A DNA stretch of 64,000 bases from Streptomyces sp. TSRI0281 (GTDB lineage Bacteria > Actinomycetota > Actinomycetes > Streptomycetales > Streptomycetaceae), in contig NZ_LWLE01000023.1 of assembly GCF_001905125.1 (NCBI RefSeq), forward strand, positions 549,124 to 613,123, in the 5' to 3' direction. Below, in pieces: positions 1 through 7,652 of this stretch. Below the pieces are notes generated by a model. The model did not search any database. It was not told the DNA's origin and saw nothing but the letters and a program-made list of their open reading frames with translations. The translations under genes and the position numbers were made by a program. The stretch's first letter is position 1; each line of letters begins with the position of its first letter.

Positions 1-81
1 GGAGACCACGACCGCGAAGGTCATCGTGAGGTTGCGACGAAGACCGACGCCGATCTCCGACAGGACGAACTGGGCGCGCAT
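1..81 (-). CDS. ftsX: cell division protein FtsX, N-terminal fragment
   Basis: Only the first 27 codons are inside the window; the gene runs off the left edge. The visible peptide begins MRAQFVLSEIGVGLRRNLTM and then enters a hydrophobic stretch, as expected for the short cytoplasmic tail and first membrane segment of FtsX. FtsX is the membrane subunit of the FtsEX complex, which relays cell-division signals to peptidoglycan hydrolases. The identification rests mainly on its place 41 bp downstream of ftsE on the same strand, the usual ftsE-ftsX order. Confidence 0.85.
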   Translation of the reverse strand, partial: MRAQFVLSEIGVGLRRNLTMTFAVVVS

Positions 82-122
82 GGCGTCCTTTCAGTACTCG
101 ATGCTCGGAGGGCGGACCCTCT

Positions 123-812
123 TCAGTGCTGGTATCCGTACACGCCGCGTGCCTGGTCGCGTACGAGACGGCCCTGTTCGAGCTCGATGACGCGCTTGCG
201 CATCTGGTCGACGATGTTCTGGTCGTGCGTCGCCATGATCACAGTGGTGCCGGTCCGGTTGATCCGGTCCAGCAGCTTCATGATGCCGACGGAGGTCTGC
301 GGGTCGAGGTTGCCGGTCGGCTCGTCCGCGATCAGCAGCATGGGGCGGTTGACGAAGGCCCTCGCGATCGCCACGCGCTGCTGCTCACCACCGGAGAGCT
401 CACCGGGCATCCGGTCCTCCTTGCCGCCGAGACCGACGAGGTCGAGGACCTGGGGCACCGCCTTGCGGATCTCGCCGCGCGGCTTGCCGATGACCTCCTG
501 CGCGAAGGCCACGTTCTCGGCGACGGTCTTGTTGGGCAGGAGCCGGAAGTCCTGGAAGACCGTGCCCAGCTGGCGGCGCATCTGCGGCACCTTCCAGTTG
601 GACAGCCGCGCGAGATCCTTGCCGAGCACATGGACCATGCCCGTGCTGGCGCGCTCCTCGCGCAGGATCAGTCGCATGAAGGTCGACTTGCCGGAGCCGG
701 AGGAGCCCACCAGGAAGACGAACTCGCCCTTCTCGATGTCGAGCGAGACATCGCGCAGAGCCGGGCGGGTCTGCTTCGGGTAGGTCTTGGAGACGTTGTC
801 GAATCGGATCAC
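123..812 (-). CDS. ftsE: cell division ATP-binding protein FtsE
   Basis: 229-residue ABC-type ATPase, the usual FtsE length. A Walker A motif (GSSGSGKST) sits at residues 36-44. The ABC signature LSGGEQQRVAIARA lies near residue 140, followed by Walker B LLIADEPTG. The N-terminus MIRFDNVSKTYP is typical of FtsE. It binds ATP in the cytoplasm and drives the membrane partner FtsX, encoded 41 bp downstream. Through FtsX it controls peptidoglycan hydrolases during growth and division. The gene is divergent from the small protein gene at 1072, so the 260 bp between them probably carry both promoters. Family assignment is secure. Confidence 0.97.
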   Translation of the reverse strand: MIRFDNVSKTYPKQTRPALRDVSLDIEKGEFVFLVGSSGSGKSTFMRLILREERASTGMVHVLGKDLARLSNWKVPQMRRQLGTVFQDFRLLPNKTVAENVAFAQEVIGKPRGEIRKAVPQVLDLVGLGGKEDRMPGELSGGEQQRVAIARAFVNRPMLLIADEPTGNLDPQTSVGIMKLLDRINRTGTTVIMATHDQNIVDQMRKRVIELEQGRLVRDQARGVYGYQH

Positions 813-957
813 GGATGCACCACGGTCGGCCGGGAGTAGGTGTGCGTGACCATACGCGAACCGGGCTCACGCGTGCAGGCGGCGTCCGGCAATGGGTGAT
901 TTATGGCAGAACCTGGGTCGGAACGAAACGGGTCGTGCCGGACCTTGTCCGGCGGGC

Positions 958-975
958 CGCGCCGAAATCGGCGCG
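958..975. promoter_or_regulatory. perfect 8-bp-arm palindrome in the ftsE upstream region
   Basis: CGCGCCGA-AA-TCGGCGCG is a perfect inverted repeat with a 2-nt centre. It lies about 145 bp upstream of ftsE and about 95 bp upstream of the divergent gene at 1072. A shorter inverted repeat (CCGGAC/GTCCGG, 938-952) sits just before it. It could be an operator or an RNA hairpin in a leader; the sequence does not decide. No recognised regulator motif matches. Confidence 0.35.
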
Positions 976-1071
976 AGCTGGCACAGTGGTGGGGGGAACG
1001 GTTGCGTTTCCCGGAGCGTTGTGCGGAGAGGAAGCAGAAAGCGGCTCCGCCGCGCGGGAGGAGGAAAGCGC

Positions 1072-1272
1072 ATGACCTATGACCGACTGGTGTGCGCGAA
1101 CTGCGCGGCGCCGGTGAACGAGGGACGCTGCCGCGTCTGCCGGGCCGTGCGGCAGCAGCTGGAGGACGAGCAGGACCAGGGCCCGCTCGCCGGACTGAAT
1201 CCGGCGATGCTGATCGCTCTGATGGTGATCCTGGTGGCGGCGCTCGCGCTGCTGGCGCACCAGGCCGCCTGA
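1072..1272 (+). CDS. small zinc-ribbon, single-pass membrane protein
   Basis: 66-residue protein of unassigned function. The ATG at 1072 is chosen because a strong GGAGGAGGAAAG ribosome-binding site lies just upstream; an upstream in-frame extension lacks such a site. The N-terminal half has a CxxC-x11-CxxC pattern (CANC then CRVC, residues 8-23), consistent with a treble-clef or zinc-ribbon knuckle. The C-terminal third (about residues 43-63) is one uninterrupted hydrophobic membrane segment with a very short tail. So a metal-binding head is probably held at the cytoplasmic face of the membrane. It is divergent from ftsE and followed by a strong terminator at 1368, so it is monocistronic. 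I do not recognise a named family. Confidence 0.75.
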   Translation: MTYDRLVCANCAAPVNEGRCRVCRAVRQQLEDEQDQGPLAGLNPAMLIALMVILVAALALLAHQAA

Positions 1273-1367
1273 CCGGTCCGGCGCCCCCTGTCCGGCCGGG
1301 TACGCCCGCCGCGGGAGCCGGAGGGCTGATACGTCCACGTACGGGCCGCAGGACCGCCGCGTACGCC

Positions 1368-1410
1368 GAGAGGGCCCGGGAAGGCTGTACGCGGCCTCCC
1401 GGGCCCTCTC
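1368..1410. terminator. bidirectional hairpin terminator
   Basis: Perfect 14-bp arms, GAGAGGGCCCGGGA and its complement, enclose a 15-nt loop. It lies between the convergent ends of the zinc-ribbon gene (stop 1272) and the LAXTG surface-protein gene (stop 1428), so it can serve both. There is no T-run, which is normal for Streptomyces. Confidence 0.75.
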
Positions 1411-1427
1411 CGTGCGTGTACGGGCCT

Positions 1428-2384
1428 TTAGGCGACCGTACGACCGCCGCCGACCAGGCGCGGCAGCATACGGAAGCCGATGCCACCGGCGATCATCGTC
1501 GCGGCGCCGACCAGCAGGAACGTGGTCTCGGCCGCACCGGTCTCGGCGAGCTCGTCCTTGCCCTTGCCCTGCTCGACCGGCTGGTTGCCGACGCTGTCCG
1601 TGTCGGTGTTGTCGGCGCACTCGGCACCGTCGAGGTCCACCGTGCAGGTACCGGCGTCGCCGCCACCGGTGGTCGAACCGGAGGTGGCGGAGCCGGAGGT
1701 GCCATTGCTGGAACCACCGTTGTCGCCGCCGCCGTCGGTGGTGCCGCCGTTGTTACCGGAACCGCCGTTGTTGCCCGAGCCACCGTTGTTGCCCGAGCCA
1801 CCGTTGTTGCCCGAGCCACCGTTGTTGCCCGAACCACCGTTGTTGCCCGAACCGCCGTTGTTGCCCGAGCCACCATCGGCACCGCCGTCAGCACCACCAT
1901 CGGCGCCACCATCAGCACCGCCATCGGCACCACCGTCAGCACCGCCGTCGACGCCACCATCAGCACCACCGTCAGCGCCACCGTCAGCGCCACCATCGGC
2001 ACCACCGTCAGCACCGCCGTCAGCACCGCCGTCGACGCCACCATCAGCACCACCGTCAGCACCGCCATCGGCGCCACCATCGGCACCGCCGTCAGCGCCA
2101 CCATCGGCACCGCCGTCAGCGCCACCGTCCGAGCCACCGTCGGCACCGGCGTCAGCGCCGCCGATGGGGTTCTCACCGGACGTTCCGCCCTGGTCAGCAC
2201 CGCCCGCCGGGTTGTCGCCGCCGTTCACTTCGGCCTTGGCGGTGACGCCGTCCTCGCCGTCAACACCGATCCCGATGCCGATGCCGACGGCCTGCGCCGC
2301 ACCGGCCGCGGTCAGCGAGGCACCCGCGGCAATAACCGCACCAGCGGCTATCCGCGCGACGCGGATGCGCGTCTTCTTGGTCAT
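1428..2384 (-). CDS. LAXTG-type, repeat-rich cell-wall-anchored protein
   Basis: 318-residue secreted surface protein. Residues 1-32 form a signal peptide: basic MTKKTRIRVAR, an Ala-rich core, and an AQA cleavage context. The centre is low complexity: about 25 tetrapeptide units of the form GADG, then seven hexapeptide units GSGNNG. Near the C-terminus is LAETGA, then a hydrophobic segment and a basic tail (RLVGGGRTVA). That is the layout of a sortase substrate, and LAXTG is the motif associated with class E sortases of Streptomyces. The protein should therefore be covalently attached to peptidoglycan, with the acidic Gly/Asp-rich region as an extended, possibly cation-binding stalk. No globular domain and no sortase gene are seen nearby. 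A GGGGGT ribosome-binding site precedes the ATG. Confidence 0.85.
   Translation of the reverse strand: MTKKTRIRVARIAAGAVIAAGASLTAAGAAQAVGIGIGIGVDGEDGVTAKAEVNGGDNPAGGADQGGTSGENPIGGADAGADGGSDGGADGGADGGADGGADGGADGGADGGADGGVDGGADGGADGGADGGADGGADGGADGGVDGGADGGADGGADGGADGGADGGADGGSGNNGGSGNNGGSGNNGGSGNNGGSGNNGGSGNNGGSGNNGGTTDGGGDNGGSSNGTSGSATSGSTTGGGDAGTCTVDLDGAECADNTDTDSVGNQPVEQGKGKDELAETGAAETTFLLVGAATMIAGGIGFRMLPRLVGGGRTVA
1746..1873. repeat. 18-bp in-frame tandem repeat (GSGNNG units)
   Basis: About seven near-identical 18-bp units inside the LAXTG surface-protein gene, each encoding a GSGNNG hexapeptide. Adjacent units differ only at a few third positions, so copy number could change by slippage or recombination without breaking the frame. 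Confidence 0.85.
1874..2157. repeat. 12-bp in-frame tandem repeat (GADG units)
   Basis: Roughly 24 imperfect 12-bp units in the LAXTG gene encoding GADG or variants (GSDG, GVDG). A longer block of about 100 bp ending in the GVDG variant occurs twice, suggesting a segmental duplication on top of the unit repeat. Confidence 0.8.
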
Positions 2385-2690
2385 CTGTTGCTACCCCCAG
2401 TAGCCGATCTCGTCAGTGGAGCAGCCATATGTGCGGGGCCACGGCCCTGCGGGGTTCGCTCTCGGGGCAGGGCCACATCGTGCCGTGGTCTCCCGCCCGC
2501 CCCCCGGTTCACACCCGTCCCAGACATACGCATGCTGCTCTAGCACCCTGGCCAGAGTTAAGGATTACGTCAAGGCCGTTCCGTGTAATACGCACCGTTA
2601 TGGGGCTTCTTGACGGCTATTCGGAATCACGACTGTGACGCATTGAGCACGACTTCCCCGCAACTGCGTGCGGTCCCGCACCACACGACT
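2385..2690. other. intergenic region upstream of the LAXTG gene
   Basis: No convincing gene. The part around 2560-2610 is relatively AT-rich for this genome and is the most likely place for the promoter of the minus-strand LAXTG gene, but I could not fit a clear -35/-10 pair. Confidence 0.4.
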
Positions 2691-2718
2691 GAGCCCGGAC
2701 AGCTGCCTGTCCGGGCTC
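2691..2718. terminator. prfB terminator
   Basis: GAGCCCGGACAG-CTGC-CTGTCCGGGCTC is a perfect 12-bp stem with a 4-nt loop. It lies 20 bp beyond the prfB stop codon on the minus strand. Confidence 0.85.
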
Positions 2719-2737
2719 AACCGACGTACGACCGGGG

Positions 2738-3844
2738 TTACTTCTCCCGCTGCTTGCGCCAGCGGATGCCGGCTTCCAGGAAGCCGTCGATCTCGCCGTT
2801 GAAGACCGCTTCCGGATTGCCGATCTCGAAGTCCGTACGGAGGTCCTTCACCATCTGGTAGGGGTGCAGGACGTACGAACGCATCTGGTTGCCCCAGGAG
2901 TTGCCGCCGTCGCCCTTGAGTGCGTTCATCTTGGCCTGCTCCTCCTGGCGGCGGCGCTCAAGGAGCTTCGCCTGGAGGACGTTCATCGCGGAGGCCTTGT
3001 TCTGGATCTGCGAGCGCTCGTTCTGGCAGGAGACGACGATGCCGGTCGGCAGGTGCGTCAGGCGCACCGCGGAGTCCGTGGTGTTGACGCCCTGACCACC
3101 GGGGCCGGAGGAGCGGTACACGTCGACGCGCAGCTCCGACTCGTCGATCTCGATGTGGTCGGTCTGCTCGACGACGGGGAGCACCTCGACGCCCGCGAAG
3201 GACGTCTGGCGACGGCCCTGGTTGTCGAAGGGCGAGATCCGGACCAGGCGGTGGGTGCCCTGCTCGACGGAGAGGGTGCCGTAGGCGTACGGCACCTGGA
3301 CGGCGAAGGTGGTCGACTTGATGCCGGCCTCTTCGGCGTACGACGTCTCGTAGACCTCGGTCTTGTAGCCGTGCCGCTCGGCCCAGCGGATGTACATGCG
3401 CTGGAGCTTCTCGGCGAAGTCGGCCGCGTCCACGCCGCCCGCCTCGGCCCGGATGTTGACGAGGGCCTCACGGGCGTCGTACTCGCCGGACAGAAGCGTG
3501 CGGACTTCCATCTCGTCCAGCGCCTTCTTGACGGACTCCAGCTCGGACTCGGCCTCGGCGAGGGCATCGGCGTCGCCCTCGTCCTCGGCGAGCTCGAAGA
3601 GGACTTCGAGGTCGTCGATGCGGCCGCGCAGGGTCTCGGCCTTGCGGACCTCGGCCTGGAGGTGCGAAAGCTTGCTGGTGATCTTCTGTGCCGCGTCCGG
3701 GTCGTCCCAGAGGGACGGCGCCGCCGCCTGCTCCTCGAGCGCGACGATGTCCGCCCTCAGCGCATCCAGGTCCAGGACGGCCTCGATCGACCCCATGGTC
3801 GAGGAGAGGGACTTCAGCTCTTCGGAAATATCGACGACTGCCAC
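2738..3844 (-). CDS. prfB: peptide chain release factor 2
   Basis: 368 residues from a GTG start at 3844, the normal RF2 length; a longer upstream extension is rejected because VAVVDISEELK is the expected N-terminus. RF2 recognises UGA and UAA stop codons and releases the finished peptide. The anticodon-mimic tripeptide SPF is at residues 204-206, and the catalytic GGQ (within SGPGGQGVNTTDSAVRL) is at residues 249-251. The reading frame is continuous, with no internal UGA and no frameshift site of the kind used for autoregulation in E. coli. It is transcribed alone and ends at a strong hairpin. The 230 bp between its start and the pkaB stop (3845-4074) is a GC-rich run of degenerate CCCGGTCC-like words with no gene. 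Confidence 0.97.
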   Translation of the reverse strand: MAVVDISEELKSLSSTMGSIEAVLDLDALRADIVALEEQAAAPSLWDDPDAAQKITSKLSHLQAEVRKAETLRGRIDDLEVLFELAEDEGDADALAEAESELESVKKALDEMEVRTLLSGEYDAREALVNIRAEAGGVDAADFAEKLQRMYIRWAERHGYKTEVYETSYAEEAGIKSTTFAVQVPYAYGTLSVEQGTHRLVRISPFDNQGRRQTSFAGVEVLPVVEQTDHIEIDESELRVDVYRSSGPGGQGVNTTDSAVRLTHLPTGIVVSCQNERSQIQNKASAMNVLQAKLLERRRQEEQAKMNALKGDGGNSWGNQMRSYVLHPYQMVKDLRTDFEIGNPEAVFNGEIDGFLEAGIRWRKQREK

Positions 3845-4074
3845 GGGTCCAGCGTAACGGCTGGGCGGATGAAGCTTGCCCTCACCCGGAACCCGGTCCC
3901 GGTGCGGTCCGGATCCGAACCCGGACCTGACCCGGTCCCGACCCGTCGCGAAGCCGGTCCGGACCCGTGCCGGGCGGGGTGGCCGGACCGTGAGCGGGCT
4001 CCCGCGAACGGTCCCCGAAGGCTCCGGGGGCGGGTCCCGCACGGCCCCCGTCCCGGCTTACCCGCGAACCGGCC

Positions 4075-5319
4075 CTACGGGGACGAGGGGGCCGAGTTCT
4101 TGGTGTCCTGGGGAGTCGCGTCGGCGTCGTCGCCGCCCGCCGCCAGCCAGCCACCCACGGCGACGGCCGCGCACAGGGCGACCGCGGCGGCGCCCAGCGT
4201 GATGCGGCGCTTGCGGACGGCGGCGGATTTGTTGCGGGCCGATCCGGGGCGGGGGCGGCCCGGCGCCCGGGGGGCCCGGGCCGTGCCCAGCGGGCCGCCG
4301 GCCAGCTCGTCGGGGGCCGGGACGCGCATGCTCGTGTGGGTGTCGCGGTTGGAGTCCGGGGCGGAGCCGGGGACCAGCGGGACGGCGCCGCGGCGGCGGG
4401 GCTCCTCGGACGGTGTGTACTGCTGCTCGTCGTAGGCCGGTGCCTGGGGTTCCGTCTCCTCGGCGCCCGGCTCGTCCACGTCGAGCGGGGGTATCCCCGC
4501 CAGCAGCGGAAGCAGCTCGCGCAACCGGTGCGCGAGCTCCGAGGCGCGCAGCCGGGAGGCCGGTGCCTTGGCCAGGCACTGGACCAGGAGCTGCCAGAGC
4601 TCCTCGGGGATGCCGGGGAGCGGGACCACGGTCTCGGTCACATGGCGGCGCAGGACCGCGCCGGGGTGGCCGCCCCCGAAGGGCGTGAACCCGGCGAGGA
4701 GCTCGTACAGCACCGTCGCGAGGGCGTAGATGTCCACGGCGGCGCGCGGCGGGAGTCCCTCGACGATCTCGGGGGCCAGATAGTCCGGCGTACCGATGAT
4801 CTTGGTGGACTTGGTGCGGCTCGGGGTGTCGATCAGCTTCGCGACGCCGAAGTCGGTGAGCAGGGCGGGGTGCGAACCGCCGGGGCCGAGCGGCCCCTCC
4901 ATGTCGAGCAGGATGTTCTCCGGCTTGACGTCGCGGTGGACCACCCCGGCGGCGTGCGCGGCGGCGAGGCCGTCGGCGACGTCCGCGATGATCGCGACGG
5001 CGGCCTCGGGGGCGAGGCGGCGCTCGCGGTCGAGGCGGGTGCGCAGATCCGTGCCGCGTACGAGCGTCATGACCAGGGCCAGGTCGTTGCCGTCGACGAC
5101 GAGGTCGCGGACGGTGACCACCTGGGGATGGTCGAGCCCGAGCAGGGCGGTGCGCTCCCGCACGAAGCGGCCCACAAGCTCCTGGTCGGACGCGAGGTCC
5201 TCGCGGAGCAACTTGATGGCGACGGGGCCCTCGGGCCCCTCGCCGAGCCACACCGTGCCGGCGCTGCCGCGCCCCAGGATCTGGTGGGCGGTGTACCGGC
5301 TGCCGATATTCCGTGCCAA
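4075..5319 (-). CDS. pkaB: transmembrane Ser/Thr protein kinase PkaB
   Basis: 414 residues from a TTG at 5319, chosen because GAGGGAG lies 5 nt upstream and the product then starts right at the kinase N-lobe. The eukaryotic-type kinase domain covers about residues 8-275. Visible motifs are the glycine loop GRGSAGTV, invariant Lys36 (VAIK), HRDVKPEN with catalytic Asp130, DFG at 156-158 and GTPDYLAPE. A linker of about 100 residues leads to one hydrophobic segment near residues 375-395 and a short outer tail without a sensor domain. It phosphorylates Ser/Thr on cytoplasmic proteins. Size, neighbour order and the second kinase upstream match the S. coelicolor pkaB-pkaA pair, so the names are transferred on that basis. 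Confidence 0.9.
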   Translation of the reverse strand: MARNIGSRYTAHQILGRGSAGTVWLGEGPEGPVAIKLLREDLASDQELVGRFVRERTALLGLDHPQVVTVRDLVVDGNDLALVMTLVRGTDLRTRLDRERRLAPEAAVAIIADVADGLAAAHAAGVVHRDVKPENILLDMEGPLGPGGSHPALLTDFGVAKLIDTPSRTKSTKIIGTPDYLAPEIVEGLPPRAAVDIYALATVLYELLAGFTPFGGGHPGAVLRRHVTETVVPLPGIPEELWQLLVQCLAKAPASRLRASELAHRLRELLPLLAGIPPLDVDEPGAEETEPQAPAYDEQQYTPSEEPRRRGAVPLVPGSAPDSNRDTHTSMRVPAPDELAGGPLGTARAPRAPGRPRPGSARNKSAAVRKRRITLGAAAVALCAAVAVGGWLAAGGDDADATPQDTKNSAPSSP

Positions 5320-5465
5320 GACTGCTCCCTCAGCGGCTGGCGGTGGACCCCCGGTCGACAAAGTTACGCGGCGTTCGGGGTGTTGCGTGCCCTGGATGGC
5401 GCCAACCTTCACTTCTCCGGACCAAATGGGCCCGGAGAAGTCGACAAAGGTACAGAGTTGACTGT

Positions 5466-7163
5466 TCAGGCGCCGCCGCTGCTGCCGCTACTGCTGCTGC
5501 CACTGTCACCGATCTTCGAGACCCAGTCGGTCACGGCGCTGATCGCGTCACCGATCGCTTCCCAGAAGCTCTTGCCCTGGGCGACCCAGTCCTGAAGCGG
5601 TGTCAGCTCCCAGATCAGCCAGCCCGCGATGATCAGCAACACCACAGTGAACAGGCAGCCCTTGAGGCAGCCGAGACCCGGGATGCGCATGGGGTTGGCG
5701 CTGCGCTGCCTCGGCTGGCGCGGCGCGGCCGGCTGCTGGGGCGGCGGCTGCTGCGGGGGCGCGTACTGCTGTTGCTGCGGGGGCGCGTACTGCTGCCGCT
5801 GGGGCTGCTGAGGCGGTTGCGGTTGCTGGTAGCGCTGGGGTTGCTGCTGCGGCGGGTACTGCTGGTGCTGAGGCCGCTGCTGGTGCTGAGGCGGTTGCTG
5901 CCGCTGCGGAGGCTGCTGGGGCGGCTGCTGGCGCTGGGGCCGACGGCGCAGCGGGTCCTGGCCCGGGTCGAGGTACTGGACCTGTGTCTGGTCGTTGCGG
6001 TCACGCGCGGCCTGGAGCTGCCCCTGCCAGGGGTGCGGGCCGTCGGGCTGCGGAGGGCCGTCGGGGTGCTGCGGTACGGGCGGCATGACCGAGGTCGGGT
6101 CGGCGTCACCCGCACCCCCCTGGCCGAAACCGCCCTGTCCCGGGGTCTGCTGCAGGACGCTGGTCGGGGCGGCGGGGTCGTACGAACCCGCGTTGCTCGG
6201 CAGCATCTGCGTGGGGTCGGCCGCCCCGGGGGTCTCCGGGACCGCGGCGGGCGCCGGGTCGGGTGCCAGCAGGGCGCCCACACCGTCGGCGGCCGCGATC
6301 TGGGCCGAGTTGGCGTGTACGCCGATGCCCGCGGCGACGGTACGCAGTCCGCGGGCGAGGTTCTCGGCGCTGGGCCGCCGGTCGGGGTCCTTGCTCAGGC
6401 AGCGCTCTATGACCGTCCACAGCGGCGCGGGGACGGTGCTGGGGCGGCGGGGCTCCTCGCTGAGGTGCCGGTGCAGGACTTCGAGGGCGGTGCCCCCGGC
6501 GAACGGCGGTCGTCCGGTGACCAGTTCGTACAGCAGGATGCCCGCGCCGTAGATGTCCACGGCGGAGGTCTGCGGGCGGCCCTCGGCGGACTCGGGCGCC
6601 ACATAGGCGGGGGTGCCGACGAACTCGTGGGTCCGGGTCAGCCCCGGGGAGTCCGCGAGGCGCGCGATGCCGAAGTCGGTGAGCATCGGGTGCATCTGGC
6701 CGTCGCGCTCGTCGACCAGCACATTGGCGGGCTTGAGGTCGCGGTGGACGACGCCGTCGGCGTGGCTGGCGGCGAGCGCGTCCGCGATCTGAGCGGTGAG
6801 CAGGGCGGCGGCGACCGGGGTGAGCGGGCCGTTCTCGCGCAGATACCGGTGCAGGTCGGGACCGTCGATGAGGTCCATCACCAGGGCGAGGAGATCGCCC
6901 TCGACGACGAGGTCCCGGGTGCGCACGATGTTCGGGTGGGTGAGCCGCAGCAGCACGGAGCGCTCCCGCAGGAACCGCATCACCACATCGGCGTCGTTGG
7001 CGAGCTCCTCCTTGAGGACCTTGATCGCCACGGTCTCGCCGGGCTGACCCGCGACGGCCGCCTCGGCGCCCGCGGTCTCCCGCTGGCGGGCTCGCCAGAC
7101 GGTGCCCGTGGCGCCGCGTCCGAGCGGCTCCTCGAGCAGGTACTTGCTGCCTACCGGCCGCAC
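5466..7163 (-). CDS. pkaA: transmembrane Ser/Thr protein kinase PkaA
   Basis: 565 residues from a GTG at 7163 with GGGAG 8 nt upstream. Kinase domain about residues 7-275: GRGATGTV loop, Lys48, HRDLKPANV with catalytic Asp142, DFG at 163-165 and GTPAYVAPE. The N-lobe has an Ala/Gly-rich insertion of about 14 residues between the glycine loop and the lysine. Residues about 300-490 are a very Gln/Pro-rich juxtamembrane linker with repeated QQPPQ and QQQYAPP words. A single membrane segment (CLFTVVLLIIAGWLIWEL) follows, with a small Ser/Gly-rich exterior tail and no PASTA repeats. It lies 146 bp upstream of pkaB on the same strand, so cotranscription is plausible, and it is divergent from the FHA gene, a possible reader of its phosphorylation. 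Confidence 0.9.
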   Translation of the reverse strand: MRPVGSKYLLEEPLGRGATGTVWRARQRETAGAEAAVAGQPGETVAIKVLKEELANDADVVMRFLRERSVLLRLTHPNIVRTRDLVVEGDLLALVMDLIDGPDLHRYLRENGPLTPVAAALLTAQIADALAASHADGVVHRDLKPANVLVDERDGQMHPMLTDFGIARLADSPGLTRTHEFVGTPAYVAPESAEGRPQTSAVDIYGAGILLYELVTGRPPFAGGTALEVLHRHLSEEPRRPSTVPAPLWTVIERCLSKDPDRRPSAENLARGLRTVAAGIGVHANSAQIAAADGVGALLAPDPAPAAVPETPGAADPTQMLPSNAGSYDPAAPTSVLQQTPGQGGFGQGGAGDADPTSVMPPVPQHPDGPPQPDGPHPWQGQLQAARDRNDQTQVQYLDPGQDPLRRRPQRQQPPQQPPQRQQPPQHQQRPQHQQYPPQQQPQRYQQPQPPQQPQRQQYAPPQQQQYAPPQQPPPQQPAAPRQPRQRSANPMRIPGLGCLKGCLFTVVLLIIAGWLIWELTPLQDWVAQGKSFWEAIGDAISAVTDWVSKIGDSGSSSSGSSGGA

Positions 7164-7652
7164 GTCATGCGCTCCCTGCTGATCGTGGTGCTTGCGGTCC
7201 CCCCGGGCCCGCCCGGATGTTCCGGTCCACTCTAGTGCCGCCGGAGGTGGCACCGGCCGGTCGTCTTCCGGTCTCGGTCCGCCGCGTCGTGAAGTCGTCC
7301 CGGCGGGTGTCCTGCCGTGTCCGGAGGAAGACGCACACAGGGGACAGATGGTTGCCGAACAAACGTTCTATGAAGCTGCCCCGCGTACGGCCGGGATCTC
7401 CCCGGACGGCTCGAACCGGACCCAAGCAGGCATTTTTACGTCCACACTCAGCCATTCAAGATCATTTGAAGGTGGCCCCCGGGCGTGTTGTCAGTGGCAG
7501 GTGCGAGGATGCCTTCCAGCACGGAACCATGGGGTCGGGAACCTCGCGGTCCGTGTCGACCTGTACCGGACGACGCGTCCGTGCCGGCCGGGGGGACATC
7601 ACAGGGCGTTTCCCCTGCCGGGCACCCCGCGCAGAAGGGACCGCTGACGGCG
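7164..7652. other. divergent control region between pkaA and the FHA gene
   Basis: 489 bp without a convincing gene. A 98-codon plus-strand frame from an ATG at 7349 is present but lacks the genome's third-position GC bias and family features. The region is less GC-rich than its surroundings near 7340-7470. It holds a LexA-box-like palindrome (7356-7369) and an inverted repeat TTCAA-N6-TTGAA (7455-7470). Both promoters for the flanking divergent genes should lie here. Confidence 0.5.
7356..7369. promoter_or_regulatory. LexA/SOS-box-like palindrome
   Basis: CGAACAAACGTTCT matches the Gram-positive/actinobacterial SOS box CGAAC-N4-GTTCG at all but the last position. It lies 186 bp upstream of the pkaA start and 284 bp upstream of the FHA gene start, rather far for direct promoter occlusion unless the transcription starts are distal. 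It may be a chance match. Confidence 0.35.

Noticed and set aside
1428..2545. Long plus-strand frames opposite the LAXTG gene rich in Pro/Ser or Ala/Val/Thr
   Set aside because: They mirror the GADG/GSGNNG repeat in other frames; only the minus-strand frame has signal peptide, anchor and ribosome-binding site.
2738..3844. A programmed frameshift in prfB
   Set aside because: The frame is continuous with no in-frame UGA at the expected place; actinobacteria generally lack this control.
7349..7647. A plus-strand frame of about 98 codons in the pkaA / FHA intergenic region, beginning MVAEQTFYEAAP
   Set aside because: The AT-rich start is attractive, but the rest lacks third-position GC bias, has no family features and overlaps likely promoters.
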